In this document: positions 25,262-33,559 of the stretch, piece by piece
How the letters are laid out: each line of letters starts with the position of its first letter
How positions within the stretch are numbered: position 1 is the first letter of the stretch
Assembly (NCBI GenBank): GCA_002726245.1
Contig: PBSM01000271.1
Span: forward strand, 1-34,634
Length of the DNA: 34,634 nucleotides
Direction: 5' to 3'
Origin: Planctomycetaceae bacterium
GTDB lineage: Bacteria > Planctomycetota > Planctomycetia > Pirellulales > Pirellulaceae
Program-made: the position numbers and the translations under genes
Notes under the pieces: generated by a model
Told to the model about the DNA's origin: nothing
The model's database searches: none
What the model saw: only the letters and a program-made list of their open reading frames with translations

Positions 25262-25657
25262 CTAAACCGCGCCCGCCTTTAACTCAGCCAGATGCTGAGC
25301 CGTCCCGACCAAGCGATCCCAGTTCTCGTAGACATAGTCGGGCGGGCCGCCGATCTGGGCCACGACTTGGGCAACTTGCTCGGTGGCAACCATCTCGATG
25401 GCATCCCACGGACAGACCAGCAACTCGTAGGGATTGCTCTTCTTCTGAGGAATGTGGACGCAGACCTCACAGCCGACGCAACGCTCGATGTCGATCTCGC
25501 ACCAAGATTGATTGCCCTTCACGCCCCAGTCCATCGACTTCATTTCGATGCAATCGACTGGGCAGACCTCCAGACACGATTCACAGCCGGTGCAGTTATC
25601 AGCGTTGATGACCGCTAATTCCTTCGGCAGCTTCTTTCGCGGTCCCTTTTTAGCCAT
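25262..25657 (-). CDS. Ferredoxin with two 4Fe-4S clusters
   Basis: 131 residues. The first cluster uses C22-x2-C25-x2-C28-x3-C32-P (NCTGCESCLEVCPVDCIEM). The second uses C60-x2-C63-x2-C66 and then, after an insertion of 15 residues, C82-P (CVGCEVCVHIP ... LLVCPWDAIEM). The N-terminus is basic (MAKKGPRKKLPKE) and there is a C-terminal helical extension of 45 residues. It is an electron carrier of the cytosol; the partner is unknown. A possible user in the window is the aldehyde:ferredoxin oxidoreductase, but the two are 6 kb apart, so this is only a suggestion. Confidence 0.9.
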   Translation of the reverse strand: MAKKGPRKKLPKELAVINADNCTGCESCLEVCPVDCIEMKSMDWGVKGNQSWCEIDIERCVGCEVCVHIPQKKSNPYELLVCPWDAIEMVATEQVAQVVAQIGGPPDYVYENWDRLVGTAQHLAELKAGAV

Positions 25658-25781
25658 CGACGGTGTCCTTGGGCGTAAGCTAACTCGATGTTTCGTCCTG
25701 AGATACGTTCACCGCACCCAATCGGCTGCGAAATGCGTCTAGCAAGTATAGGTACTGATCCGTCGAGGGCCAACCGCTTCC

Positions 25782-25948
25782 GTAGGTCACTTTCGCCGAA
25801 AGTGACCGGTGCTGCCCCGTGCCGACTTGGTTTCTAGGCCAATCACCCCAATTGTCAATCATCGAGACGCATGAGCGGACATGCAGTGACAGCGGGGCTA
25901 CGTGCGGGGCCTCACCGTGACGTGTCACTTTCGGCGAAAGTGACCTAC
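25782..25948. repeat. REPIN-like inverted palindrome doublet, GTAG foot (family D), overlapping the lysA stop codon
   Basis: The left arm is GTAG (25782-25785) followed by a 21-bp near-perfect palindrome, GTCACTTTCG to CGAAAGTGAC (25786-25806). The right arm is the same palindrome inverted (25924-25944), followed by CTAC (25945-25948). The spacer is 117 bp with no gene. The last three bases of the lysA reading frame (TAG stop, plus-strand 25945-25947) are part of the right foot. Confidence 0.88.
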
Positions 25949-27213
25949 TTGGGAATGCTCTCGCCCCGCAAAAGGTCTTCATACGACTGTCGCTCGCGCA
26001 CGAGATGAGCGGCACCGTCCTTCACCAGCACCTCGGCGGCCATCGGCTTGGAGTTGTAGTTCGAAGACATTACGAAGCCGTATGCACCGGCACACTCAAT
26101 CACTAGATAGTCGCCCAGGTTGGCCACCGGAAGCGAACGCTTCGCAACGAACCCACCTTCTTCTTGCGTGAAGATGTCACCCGATTCACAGAGCGGTCCG
26201 CCAACAACCACATCGTGCATCGGTCGATCGAGTTCGCCGGAACTCGGTGCGATCGAGATCGGATGGTACGAACCGTACATGATCGGCCGAGCCAAGTTGT
26301 TGAAGCCGGCATCAACGACATAGAACTTGTTATCGCCCATCGTCTTGACCGCGCGAATCTCCGCGATCAAGTAACCGCTCTCAGCGGCGATGTAACGCCC
26401 CGGTTCAATCTCGAGCGATATCTTGTGTCCGAACTCTTCTTCGAGCTTCTTTCGCGTGGTGTCCCACAGGCCAAAGTACTGCTCGATGTCAATAAACGAT
26501 TCGTCTTCCTTATACGCAATTGGCAAACCCCCACCGGCGCTGATGCTCGTGATCGTTCGGCCAACTTCCAATGCCGCCTGCTCCATCGAACCACAGACCT
26601 GAGCAAGGTGCTCCAAATCCGTCCCCGAGCCGATGTGCATGTGCAAGCCGGAAACGCAGACGCCGTGGCGGTCGACTCGTCGGAGGCAATCATCCAATTG
26701 CTCGTGCCAGATGCCGTGTTTTGATTGATCACCGCCAGTGTTCGTTTTTTGACTGTGACCGTGCCCGAAGCCAGGATTGATTCGCAGCGTAATGTTTCGG
26801 CCAGGGGCGACTTCGCCCAACTGATCGATCATGTTGGGAGAGCCACAGTTGACGTGAATGTCATGTTTGACAACGAGATCGAGCGAGTCTTTGTCAAAGA
26901 TGTCGGCTGTGTAGACGATGGCTGGCGGTTCGCCGCCGGGCTTGAAGCCAGCCGCAAAGGCTCGATGAATCTCGCCGGCGCTGACGGAATCGACAACCGC
27001 GCCGTGCTGACGGACCAAGTCAACGACCGTGAGATTCGAATTGGCTTTTTGCGCGTAACGAATTGCGTCGAAGGCACGCAGATCATTCAGACGCTCGATG
27101 ATCTTGGCTGCATCATAGACGTAGGTTGGAGTGCCGTATTGCTTCGCGAGTTCGGTGACGGCGACTCCGCCGATCTCTGTGCGAATCGACGGGAATGTGG
27201 CGACGGTGGGCAT
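25945..27213 (-). CDS. lysA: Diaminopimelate decarboxylase
   Basis: 422 residues from ATG 27213 (MPTVATFPSI); a frame to 27261 has no support. It is a PLP-dependent decarboxylase of fold type III. The PLP-binding Lys56 is in RYAQKANSN. SGLHMHIGSGT and the glycine-rich SAGGGLPI bind the phosphate, VEIEPGR-type text (SLEIEPGRYIAAESG) follows, and GGPLCESGDIF supplies the Cys from the partner subunit. It converts meso-diaminopimelate to lysine, the last step of lysine synthesis. It is monocistronic, with the palindrome doublet starting at its stop codon. Confidence 0.93.
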   Translation of the reverse strand: MPTVATFPSIRTEIGGVAVTELAKQYGTPTYVYDAAKIIERLNDLRAFDAIRYAQKANSNLTVVDLVRQHGAVVDSVSAGEIHRAFAAGFKPGGEPPAIVYTADIFDKDSLDLVVKHDIHVNCGSPNMIDQLGEVAPGRNITLRINPGFGHGHSQKTNTGGDQSKHGIWHEQLDDCLRRVDRHGVCVSGLHMHIGSGTDLEHLAQVCGSMEQAALEVGRTITSISAGGGLPIAYKEDESFIDIEQYFGLWDTTRKKLEEEFGHKISLEIEPGRYIAAESGYLIAEIRAVKTMGDNKFYVVDAGFNNLARPIMYGSYHPISIAPSSGELDRPMHDVVVGGPLCESGDIFTQEEGGFVAKRSLPVANLGDYLVIECAGAYGFVMSSNYNSKPMAAEVLVKDGAAHLVRERQSYEDLLRGESIPK

Positions 27214-27379
27214 TACTACCGAAATCTCTGTGTGGATTGGAATGAGACGCGCAGATTGCACGTTAGCTCATCAAAGGCGGGAAGTACAGGCAGTCACTCG
27301 GACAAGGAAGGCTAGTGCCGCAGATTGGAACCAACCTTGAAGGGAAGGCATATACGGTTTCCTTACCCACACTCCTCCA

Positions 27380-27502
27380 CCGACCCCGCGTCGGTGGAAG
27401 TGTGACTGAAGGCTACTCGCGATGAACGATGGAGACAGACCCCGCCGACCCTGCGTCGGTGGACCTCATGACGAGTCATGGCTTCCACCGACACAGGGTC
27501 GG
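27380..27502. repeat. Three copies of a GTCGGTGG-type palindrome
   Basis: The copies are at 27380-27398 (CCGACCCCGCGTCGGTGGA), 27445-27463 (CCGACCCTGCGTCGGTGGA) and, inverted, 27484-27502 (TCCACCGACACAGGGTCGG). They differ by one or two bases. The first forms an extended hairpin (CCACCGAC/GTCGGTGG). They lie in the 415-bp gap between lysA and the secreted-protein gene; the rest of that gap shows no gene. Confidence 0.75.
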
Positions 27503-27604
27503 AGAAGGCCGGAATGTGAGTCCAACTGAACCTTGTTTCCCAATCAAGGTCACGGCACTAGCAGGCCGTTCGGTTCCGAAGAGGGAATCGTCCGGAGAAG
27601 AGAG

Positions 27605-27625
27605 CCCTCTCCCGGAGGGAGAGGG
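27605..27625 (-). terminator. Strong GC hairpin immediately after the secreted-protein stop
   Basis: CCCTCTCCC and GGGAGAGGG pair perfectly around a GGA loop, ending three bases from the stop codon (27629). There is no U-run on either strand. It may act as a transcript-end or mRNA-stabilising hairpin. It also resembles a hairpin repeat seen widely in bacterial genomes, so it could be a repeat instead of a dedicated terminator. Confidence 0.45.
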
Positions 27626-27628
27626 AAC

Positions 27629-29287
27629 TCAAAACGGGTCGCGATCACGAGCGTTCTGCAACTTCGCGGCCTGACCGATCAACTGAAGAACATCTTCCTC
27701 AACTTCCAAGCGATAGGTAACGCCTCGCTCGATCGGAGTTCCCGTAATCGAAATCCGATCTTTGCCGTTGCCGTTCTTCAGCGCCTCGGCCAATCCGGCA
27801 ATGATCGGATCGTCCTGCACCGAAGCCGCAAACGCCATGATAGGCGCCAGAGCGATGTTAAGTTCCATCGGCAGCGTCTCTTCCGCCGCAGCATCAGCCG
27901 ACTTATCGATGACTTGTTTCAACAGTTCGGCCGAGCGATCTCCAAAACCAACGTAGATACTCTTTGCGCCGGTCCCAACGGTAACCACGATCTCCTCGCC
28001 GAGGATCTTTCGTGCTTCCTCTTCGTCTTCCGGCACGGGAGCTTTCAACGTATGAAAGCTGACTCCAGCATGCTGATCGACGTCGAACTTCACTTCCACG
28101 CCGGGAGCGTCTTCGGCCTGCTTCGCCAATTCGGCCAGACGCTGCAGGTTCTTCTTGATTGCCTGGCCGTCGGCAATGAATCCGCCCGCGATGAAGTTGA
28201 TTTCGCCGGGGGCGAGCAACAGAGAGCCGCCACCGCTCAGTTTGCCTTCCTCGACAGTGGACTGCAGCACGTCGATCAACGCACCGACAATGTCCTTTGC
28301 CTCGGCTCTCGCCTCGTCATTGGGAAGGTCATCGTCTTTGTCTATTTCCTTCAGCGCCTCTTCCCGCATGACTTTGACCATCGCCAGCATCTGCTCGACA
28401 TCTTCTTTCGCCAGCGGTGTTGTGAAATGGAACGTCGCTGCCGCATCTTCCCGCAGAAAATCGGAGTAGTCGCTGGTCGTGTTCGAGTACTGACCGATCT
28501 GGCTTGCGAGCTTCGTTCCCTCGAGGGCGGTCACGCTCAGGTCGAGGTAGGTCTTGGCTGCTTCGCTGTCGATCGCCCAGCCAATCGTCAGTTGATCGGC
28601 CTCGGAGGCAAACTCATCGATGCTCTCGATCGCTCGCCCGCCGAACTGCTCTTGTACGCGACGCGTTTCGTCGTCTGTTTCGTTCGCAATGCTGCGTTCG
28701 AAGCCTTGTTTGATCTCAGAAACGGCCGTCTTGCGAATCTCTTCGGGAATGTTTTGGACGTTCAGACGAATTGCTACGTCATACTCTTTATCCAGGCCGC
28801 CAAGCAACTCAGTGGGATCTTTCGGTAAGTTGTTCAAGTTAGCGGCTTTGTCGGTCGCAAAGACCCAACCATCTGTTTCCTTCAAGTAGATCGCTCGTTG
28901 CAACGACAACTTCTTGACGCCGCCACCGATATCTTCCAATTCACCAACCGATTCTTCGATCTTGGTCGTGATCGCGGCGAAGTCGGAGACGGCAACAAAG
29001 ACGATCGCCGAAGGCTCGCCATCCATTGTGATGTAAGCGCCGGCAGGCTGTGTCGTGTCGATGCCCTGAATGAACTGCCCAGCCATGATCGTGACGAGGG
29101 CGCCATACTCCGGTGAACCGCCGGCGCGGGTGAGATACCCGATATCCGCCATCAATTCATCGACACTGGCCAGCGAGATAACGGCGACTGGCTTCTCGTT
29201 GTTCTGTGCCAGAGTGGCTGCCGTTGACGTGAAGCAGACCAAGGTCGCGAGGATGATGCGTCGGATTAAGCCAGCAGTGTTCGTCAC
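27629..29287 (-). CDS. Secreted protein of unknown function (planctomycete type)
   Basis: 552 residues from a GTG at 29287, chosen because AGGAGA lies at proper distance and the result is a normal signal peptide (LIRRIILATLVCFTSTAATLA, cleavage before QNNEKP). The upstream in-frame ATG at 29365 has neither. The mature protein alternates strands and helices and contains VAVISLASVDELMADIGYLT near its start. Segments such as DGWVFATDKAANLNNLPKDP and FHFTTPLAKEDVEQML suggest a large two-lobed fold. I know no function. There are no membrane helices beyond the signal, so an extracytoplasmic location is expected. Confidence 0.78.
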   Translation of the reverse strand: MTNTAGLIRRIILATLVCFTSTAATLAQNNEKPVAVISLASVDELMADIGYLTRAGGSPEYGALVTIMAGQFIQGIDTTQPAGAYITMDGEPSAIVFVAVSDFAAITTKIEESVGELEDIGGGVKKLSLQRAIYLKETDGWVFATDKAANLNNLPKDPTELLGGLDKEYDVAIRLNVQNIPEEIRKTAVSEIKQGFERSIANETDDETRRVQEQFGGRAIESIDEFASEADQLTIGWAIDSEAAKTYLDLSVTALEGTKLASQIGQYSNTTSDYSDFLREDAAATFHFTTPLAKEDVEQMLAMVKVMREEALKEIDKDDDLPNDEARAEAKDIVGALIDVLQSTVEEGKLSGGGSLLLAPGEINFIAGGFIADGQAIKKNLQRLAELAKQAEDAPGVEVKFDVDQHAGVSFHTLKAPVPEDEEEARKILGEEIVVTVGTGAKSIYVGFGDRSAELLKQVIDKSADAAAEETLPMELNIALAPIMAFAASVQDDPIIAGLAEALKNGNGKDRISITGTPIERGVTYRLEVEEDVLQLIGQAAKLQNARDRDPF

Positions 29288-29504
29288 GTTCGTATCTCCT
29301 GTTCGCAACAGCGATGGGCGTGTAGTGGTAATACTCGGCGAGACAGGGGTGTAGTTTCGCGCCAAGCGGGTTTCGCCGATTCAGCCGATCGAGTGTATCA
29401 ACTTCGATGGGTCTCCGATACGCCACTCGCGTACCGGTAGCGTTGCCGAGTTGACTGGGAGAAAGAGGAGCTCTGTCTGCGGGGTGGGAAGGCAACGACT
29501 GCGG

Positions 29505-29723
29505 CTATCGCTCGCGATAGACGATTCGCCCTTTGCCTAAATCATAAGGAGAGAGCTCGACCCGAACCTTGTCGCCGGGAACAATACGGATGAAGTTCTT
29601 ACGCATCTTGCCTGCCACATGCGCCAGCACCAACGTGCCTGTATCCAACTGAACGCGAAACCGCGTGTTGGCCAGAGCCTGGGTGACTGTGCCTTCAACT
29701 TCTAACGCCTCTTCTTTCGCCAT
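29505..29723 (-). CDS. infA: Translation initiation factor IF-1
   Basis: 72 residues, the normal IF-1 length, from ATG 29723 with GGAGGTG seven bases upstream; the longer frame to 29786 is rejected. OB-fold sequence is clear: [20 protein letters not shown], then [20 protein letters not shown] and [19 protein letters not shown]-1 binds the A site of the 30S subunit during initiation and also has RNA-chaperone activity. It stands alone, outside a ribosomal-protein cluster, with its own likely promoter at 29766-29795. Confidence 0.96.
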   Translation of the reverse strand: MAKEEALEVEGTVTQALANTRFRVQLDTGTLVLAHVAGKMRKNFIRIVPGDKVRVELSPYDLGKGRIVYRER

Positions 29724-29765
29724 GCACACCTCCGGGGGGTCACGAAACCGACAGTACAGCAACGT

Positions 29766-29795
29766 ATAGTAAGTCCATTCTTCCACTTACGTCAA
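29766..29795 (-). promoter_or_regulatory. Candidate sigma-70-type promoter for infA
   Basis: Minus-strand TTGACG (29795-29790) and TACTAT (29771-29766) are separated by 18 bases. Transcription would begin about 35 bases before the infA ATG, leaving room for the GGAGGTG site. The -10 box is only a partial match. Confidence 0.4.
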
Positions 29796-29897
29796 TAGCC
29801 GCGAGTTTGGCCGAATCGACGCGCGGGGCGATGAAGGCTTTCACTCGCATGTTAGAATGTGTTGCCGCACACGTCAGATCGCCATCAGGATTGCCTT

Positions 29898-31043
29898 ATG
29901 ACAGCTCGCCTTGGTTACTGCACGATTCTTTTCGCCATCATCGTCTGCGGCTGCGAAGCCTCGCGTGATTCGTCGGATCCCGCTAGCGAAGTAACAACTC
30001 CCGCGGTCAAAGACTCCGTAGCTGCCCCGGTCGAGAAGGCTCCCGATCCAGACGAGCCAGCCGCGATCCGAGCACTTGAGCAAGCCGCGACCGAGCTGAA
30101 ACGAGACGGAGACGGTTTCGTGACGGAGGTCAACTTCCGCGGAGCCGAGATTGGCGATTTGGCCCTCACGCATCTGGCTGATTTGAAGCGGCTGTCATCG
30201 GTGCTACTGAACGACACAGCGATTACTGACGCCGGCCTTGAGATACTGGGCAAGATCACGACGTTGAGGAATCTCGATCTGCGAGGATGTGCGGTGTCGA
30301 ATGACGGCCTCGCACATTTGATCGGTTTGAAAGAGCTTCGCGCGTTGCGATTGTCGGGCAAGAGCCAAGCCACGTCGGTTGACGACGATGGCCTCGAACA
30401 CATCGCCAAGTTAACGAGCCTGAAGGCGCTCATGCTGGACTTCCTGTGGGTTGGCAGCCCGGATGTGCTTCAACAACTTGCCAGTTTGCCGGCGTTGGAA
30501 GAACTCTACCTCGCTGGTACGACGGTCGATGACGACTCGATGGCGGTACTGAAAGCGTTTCCGAAGTTGAAGAAGCTGCGTCTCGGGGCGACCGGGGTCA
30601 CCGACGCAGGGCTTGAGCATCTCTCAGAGATCTCGCAACTTGAGACCCTTGATCTCAGCGAAAACAGCGTTGTGACCGACGCCGGCATGACACACCTCAG
30701 TAAACTGGCGTCGCTAAAGGACCTCAATCTGTGGCGAGCCGCAAGTGTTACGGCTGATGGATTCGAACCTCTGGCAAACCTGACCAACCTTCGGTCGCTG
30801 AACCTCGACAACACGCACCTGAGTGACGCTGGTCTCATCCACCTGAAGGGCATGAAGCAACTCACGTTCCTGCACCTCGGCTCGACATCCGTAAGCGACG
30901 CCGGCTTGGTTCACCTGGAAGGCCTTTCTTCACTCCAAGATCTCAAGGTCACGCGCACCGCCGTCACGGAAGAAGGTGTCGCGAAACTCAAAGAGAAGCT
31001 GCCGGATACCGAGATCCAACTGAAGTACATCGCAGGCCAGTAG
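29898..31043 (+). CDS. Leucine-rich-repeat lipoprotein
   Basis: 381 residues from ATG 29898 (CAGGA upstream). The signal peptide ends in a lipobox-like IIVCGCEAS, so it is probably lipid-anchored. A linker rich in Ser, Pro, Asp and Glu (about 22-75) precedes roughly eleven leucine-rich repeats of 23-25 residues (for example ITDAGLEILGKITTLRNLDL and VSDAGLVHLEGLSSLQDLKV), of the Cys-containing/F-box-like type with DAGL motifs. Such secreted LRR proteins are common in planctomycetes and are assumed to bind proteins; no partner is visible. It diverges from infA. Confidence 0.85.
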   Translation: MTARLGYCTILFAIIVCGCEASRDSSDPASEVTTPAVKDSVAAPVEKAPDPDEPAAIRALEQAATELKRDGDGFVTEVNFRGAEIGDLALTHLADLKRLSSVLLNDTAITDAGLEILGKITTLRNLDLRGCAVSNDGLAHLIGLKELRALRLSGKSQATSVDDDGLEHIAKLTSLKALMLDFLWVGSPDVLQQLASLPALEELYLAGTTVDDDSMAVLKAFPKLKKLRLGATGVTDAGLEHLSEISQLETLDLSENSVVTDAGMTHLSKLASLKDLNLWRAASVTADGFEPLANLTNLRSLNLDNTHLSDAGLIHLKGMKQLTFLHLGSTSVSDAGLVHLEGLSSLQDLKVTRTAVTEEGVAKLKEKLPDTEIQLKYIAGQ

Positions 31044-31049
31044 GCCAAA

Positions 31050-31169
31050 GTAGCCATCACACTCCGTGTGATGATAGCGGTAGAGATACGACACCTGCGG
31101 TTTGGCGACAACCTGAATCTATGAGACTCTTCCCCCTCCGCTTTTCATCACACGGAGTGTGATGGCTAC
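31050..31169. repeat. REPIN-like inverted palindrome doublet, GTAG foot (family B, copy 2)
   Basis: The left arm is GTAG (31050-31053), C, then the hairpin CATCACA-CTCCG-TGTGATG. The right arm is its exact inverse, ending in CTAC at 31166-31169. It is homologous to 5352-5464, including a shared TAGCGG after the left arm and a CGCTTT-like stretch before the right arm. It begins six bases after the LRR gene stop and ends one base before the MoaD-like ATG (31171). Confidence 0.88.
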
Positions 31170-31170
31170 T

Positions 31171-31443
31171 ATGAGCATTCGTGTCGAGTTCTATGGCATT
31201 CCGCGCTCCCACGCCGGCGTTGAGTTTACGACGATCGAGTTCGAACAGGACGGTATTCTCTTGGGCGACGTGCTTAGTAATCTCTCGCAACGATTTCCCA
31301 ACTTGGCCGAGTGTATCGAAGCGGATCGGCTTAAGCCCGAATACCGAGCAAGTGTGGACGGAGATCGATTCGTAAGCGGGCGCGACGAGATGCTCTCGGC
31401 CGGCAGCTCCTTGTTAATCATGTCAGCGGATGCCGGCGGATGA
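31171..31443 (+). CDS. MoaD/ThiS-family sulfur carrier protein
   Basis: 90 residues from ATG 31171. It has the small beta-grasp pattern: RVEFYGIPRSHAGVEFTTIE, then LLGDVLSNLSQRFPNL, a central loop, and the C-terminal Ala-Gly-Gly (SADAGG) whose last Gly is normally adenylated and thiocarboxylated. It overlaps the next gene by four bases (ATGA). Placement before an aldehyde:ferredoxin oxidoreductase implies work in synthesis of the tungsto-/molybdopterin cofactor. No Shine-Dalgarno is visible, because the palindrome doublet reaches to one base before the ATG. Confidence 0.85.
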   Translation: MSIRVEFYGIPRSHAGVEFTTIEFEQDGILLGDVLSNLSQRFPNLAECIEADRLKPEYRASVDGDRFVSGRDEMLSAGSSLLIMSADAGG

Positions 31444-33248
31444 ATACCGCGGCCGATCAGAAGCCAGTGCCGGGTTATCACGGAAAGTATTTGCGCGTTG
31501 ACGTCAGCGACGGGAGTCAGCAGCAGGTGCCCATCCCACCGCAGATCCTTCGCAAATACATCGGCGGTGTGGGACTCGGCACATGGTTGTTGCTTCGTGA
31601 AGATGGCGCCCACCAACTTCCACTCGCTCCGAGTTCAGTTCTCGCCTTCATATTCAGCCCGCTCGTCGGCAGCTCTCTGACGACATCCGCCAAGTTCGCT
31701 GTCGTCAGCAAGAGCCCACTGACGGAACGCTTGAACGATTCGCTCGCCAGCAGTGCATTCGCTATCGCGGGGAAACGAGCTGGATGCGATGCCATCGCGA
31801 TCGTTGGCAAAGCGGCATTGCCGTCCATCCTGGTCATTGACGGTGGGCAAGCTCGCCTCGATCCGGCTGGCGAAGTATGGGGGATGACCTGCGGTGATGC
31901 CGAAGCCGCCCTGCGCGAACGCTATGACATCGATTTTCAAATAGCAGTCATTGGTCCCGCTGGTGAGCGTCAAGTTTGTTACGCCACGATCTCGCATGAT
32001 GGACGTCATGCCGGTCGCGGCGGCAGCGGAGCGGTCCTCGGCGCAAAGAACATCAAAGCGGTCGTCGTCCGCGGCTCGAAGTCTTGTGAGTGGGCGAAGC
32101 CTGCCGAATTGGTGTCGTTTGCGAAAGAACTGTCGAAGCGATCGTTTGGCCCGGCCACCGCCAAATACCGCGAGTTGGGCACCGCCACCAATCTGTTGCT
32201 TTTCAACCGCTTGAACACGCTGCCGACCCGTAACTTTCAGCAAAGCAGCTTCGAAGGCGCTCAGCGGCTCGCTCCGGAGACGCTTTCCGTCGCTCGCGAA
32301 CACACACGCGCGTACTGCGCCGCCTGCACAATCGGCTGCGAGCACATCTATTCCCTGAATGATGGGGCAAGCGACAAACGACAAGGTGTACGTCTGGAAT
32401 ACGAGAATCTCTTCGCGCTCGGCCCGCTCTGCGGGATCGACGACCCCGACATCGTTCTGCGAGCCTCGAAGCTGTGCGATGAGTTAGGCCTCGATACGAT
32501 CAGCGCTGGTGGCACGATCGCCTTCGCGATGGAGTGTGTCGAGCGTGGCGTACTAGATCAACCGGCACTTCGATTCGGCGACGGCGACGCCTTGCTCAAC
32601 GCAATCGAGTCGATCGCTTCTCGCGAAGGGTTCGGCGACTTGCTTGCCGAAGGAAGTCGTCGGCTCGCCGAGCATATCGGCCACGACACGATTAACTTCG
32701 CGGCGCAAGTTAAAGGACTCGAAATCCCTGGCTACGAGCCGCGCGCCATGCAGACAATGGCCTTGGGATTCGCAACCGGGTCGCGAGGCGCCGACCATAA
32801 CCGCAGCAGTGCGTACGAAGTCGATTTCTCCGATCAAGGCGACCGCCGCGCGCTGACGACCGATGCAGTACCATTAGCGATCGAAACAGAAGACAACGCC
32901 GCTATCATGGACTCGTTGATTATCTGCAAGTTCCTTCGTGGAGTCTTCGGCGACTTCTACATCGAAGCAGCGGAGATGCTGAATCTGGTTACCGGCTGGA
33001 ACACGACGTCGGAGGAACTTCACGAAGTCGCCTCGCGCATCGCCGACATCAAGAAGCTCTTTAACCTTCGCGCCGGATGGACGGCCGCCGAAGATACGCT
33101 GCCACAGCGCTTCTTCGAATCGCTCAGCGACGATCCGGCAGCCTCGCTTTCACGAGAGCATCTCGGTGCCGCGACGCAGGCTTACTACGCAGCACGCGGC
33201 TGGACCTCCAAAGGCCGACTTCGCAACGAAGATTCGTTCGGACTGTAA
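31440..33248 (+). CDS. Tungsten-type aldehyde:ferredoxin oxidoreductase
   Basis: 602 residues, full length for the family. The N-terminal domain begins GYHGKYLRVDVSDG and LRKYIGGVGLGTWLLL. The pterin-binding loop DGRHAGRGGSGAVLGAKNIK is at about 187-206. The 4Fe-4S ligands are Cys293, Cys296, Cys300 (CAACTIGC) and probably Cys496 (IICKF). ETEDN (482-486) is in the C-terminal cofactor region. The enzyme oxidises aldehydes (or reduces acids) with ferredoxin, using a tungstopterin. It is coupled to the MoaD-like gene by a four-base overlap. Which aldehyde it uses is unknown. The gene ends before mobile-element remains. Confidence 0.9.
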   Translation: MNTAADQKPVPGYHGKYLRVDVSDGSQQQVPIPPQILRKYIGGVGLGTWLLLREDGAHQLPLAPSSVLAFIFSPLVGSSLTTSAKFAVVSKSPLTERLNDSLASSAFAIAGKRAGCDAIAIVGKAALPSILVIDGGQARLDPAGEVWGMTCGDAEAALRERYDIDFQIAVIGPAGERQVCYATISHDGRHAGRGGSGAVLGAKNIKAVVVRGSKSCEWAKPAELVSFAKELSKRSFGPATAKYRELGTATNLLLFNRLNTLPTRNFQQSSFEGAQRLAPETLSVAREHTRAYCAACTIGCEHIYSLNDGASDKRQGVRLEYENLFALGPLCGIDDPDIVLRASKLCDELGLDTISAGGTIAFAMECVERGVLDQPALRFGDGDALLNAIESIASREGFGDLLAEGSRRLAEHIGHDTINFAAQVKGLEIPGYEPRAMQTMALGFATGSRGADHNRSSAYEVDFSDQGDRRALTTDAVPLAIETEDNAAIMDSLIICKFLRGVFGDFYIEAAEMLNLVTGWNTTSEELHEVASRIADIKKLFNLRAGWTAAEDTLPQRFFESLSDDPAASLSREHLGAATQAYYAARGWTSKGRLRNEDSFGL

Positions 33249-33295
33249 GTTTTTCCGACGCCTACACCAAGCTGCGACTGGCCGGTCGGACCGAC

Positions 33296-33355
33296 TCAAG
33301 CAGCGTCGCGGTAATAGTATCGCAGCATGCCCGTAGGCTCAATTAACTCGGCCGC
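33296..33355 (-). pseudogene. Inverted remnant of a transposase C-terminus
   Basis: Read on the minus strand it ends PTGMLRYYYRDAA followed by TGA (33298-33296). The nearby plus-strand transposase ends GGILRYYYRDAA. The shared DNA is about 80 percent identical over some 35 bases by eye. It is probably the tail of a related element in opposite orientation. The frame stays open further back (to about 33400), but nothing is recognisable. The rest of 33249-33559 shows no gene. Confidence 0.5.
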
Positions 33356-33559
33356 GCCATAATCACAGGAGTTCACGGCAGACAAGTAATCTCGGCAGTC
33401 GCAATCTCGGCCAGCGCCGATGGCGTCAAGATTTCTCTAAACCGAATACTCGCCGACTATCTCGACAGCTCATCGAGATGATTAGGAAGTGAATATTGAC
33501 CACCAGCGCCCGCGAGCCGATGGTGAAGGATTTCACCCTTCACCGAACCGTGCCAACTC

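Noticed and set aside
27533..28828. 431-residue plus-strand frame opposite the secreted hypothetical protein
   Set aside because: No motif or ribosome site. The minus-strand frame has a signal peptide, AGGAGA site and normal composition; the plus frame is its shadow.
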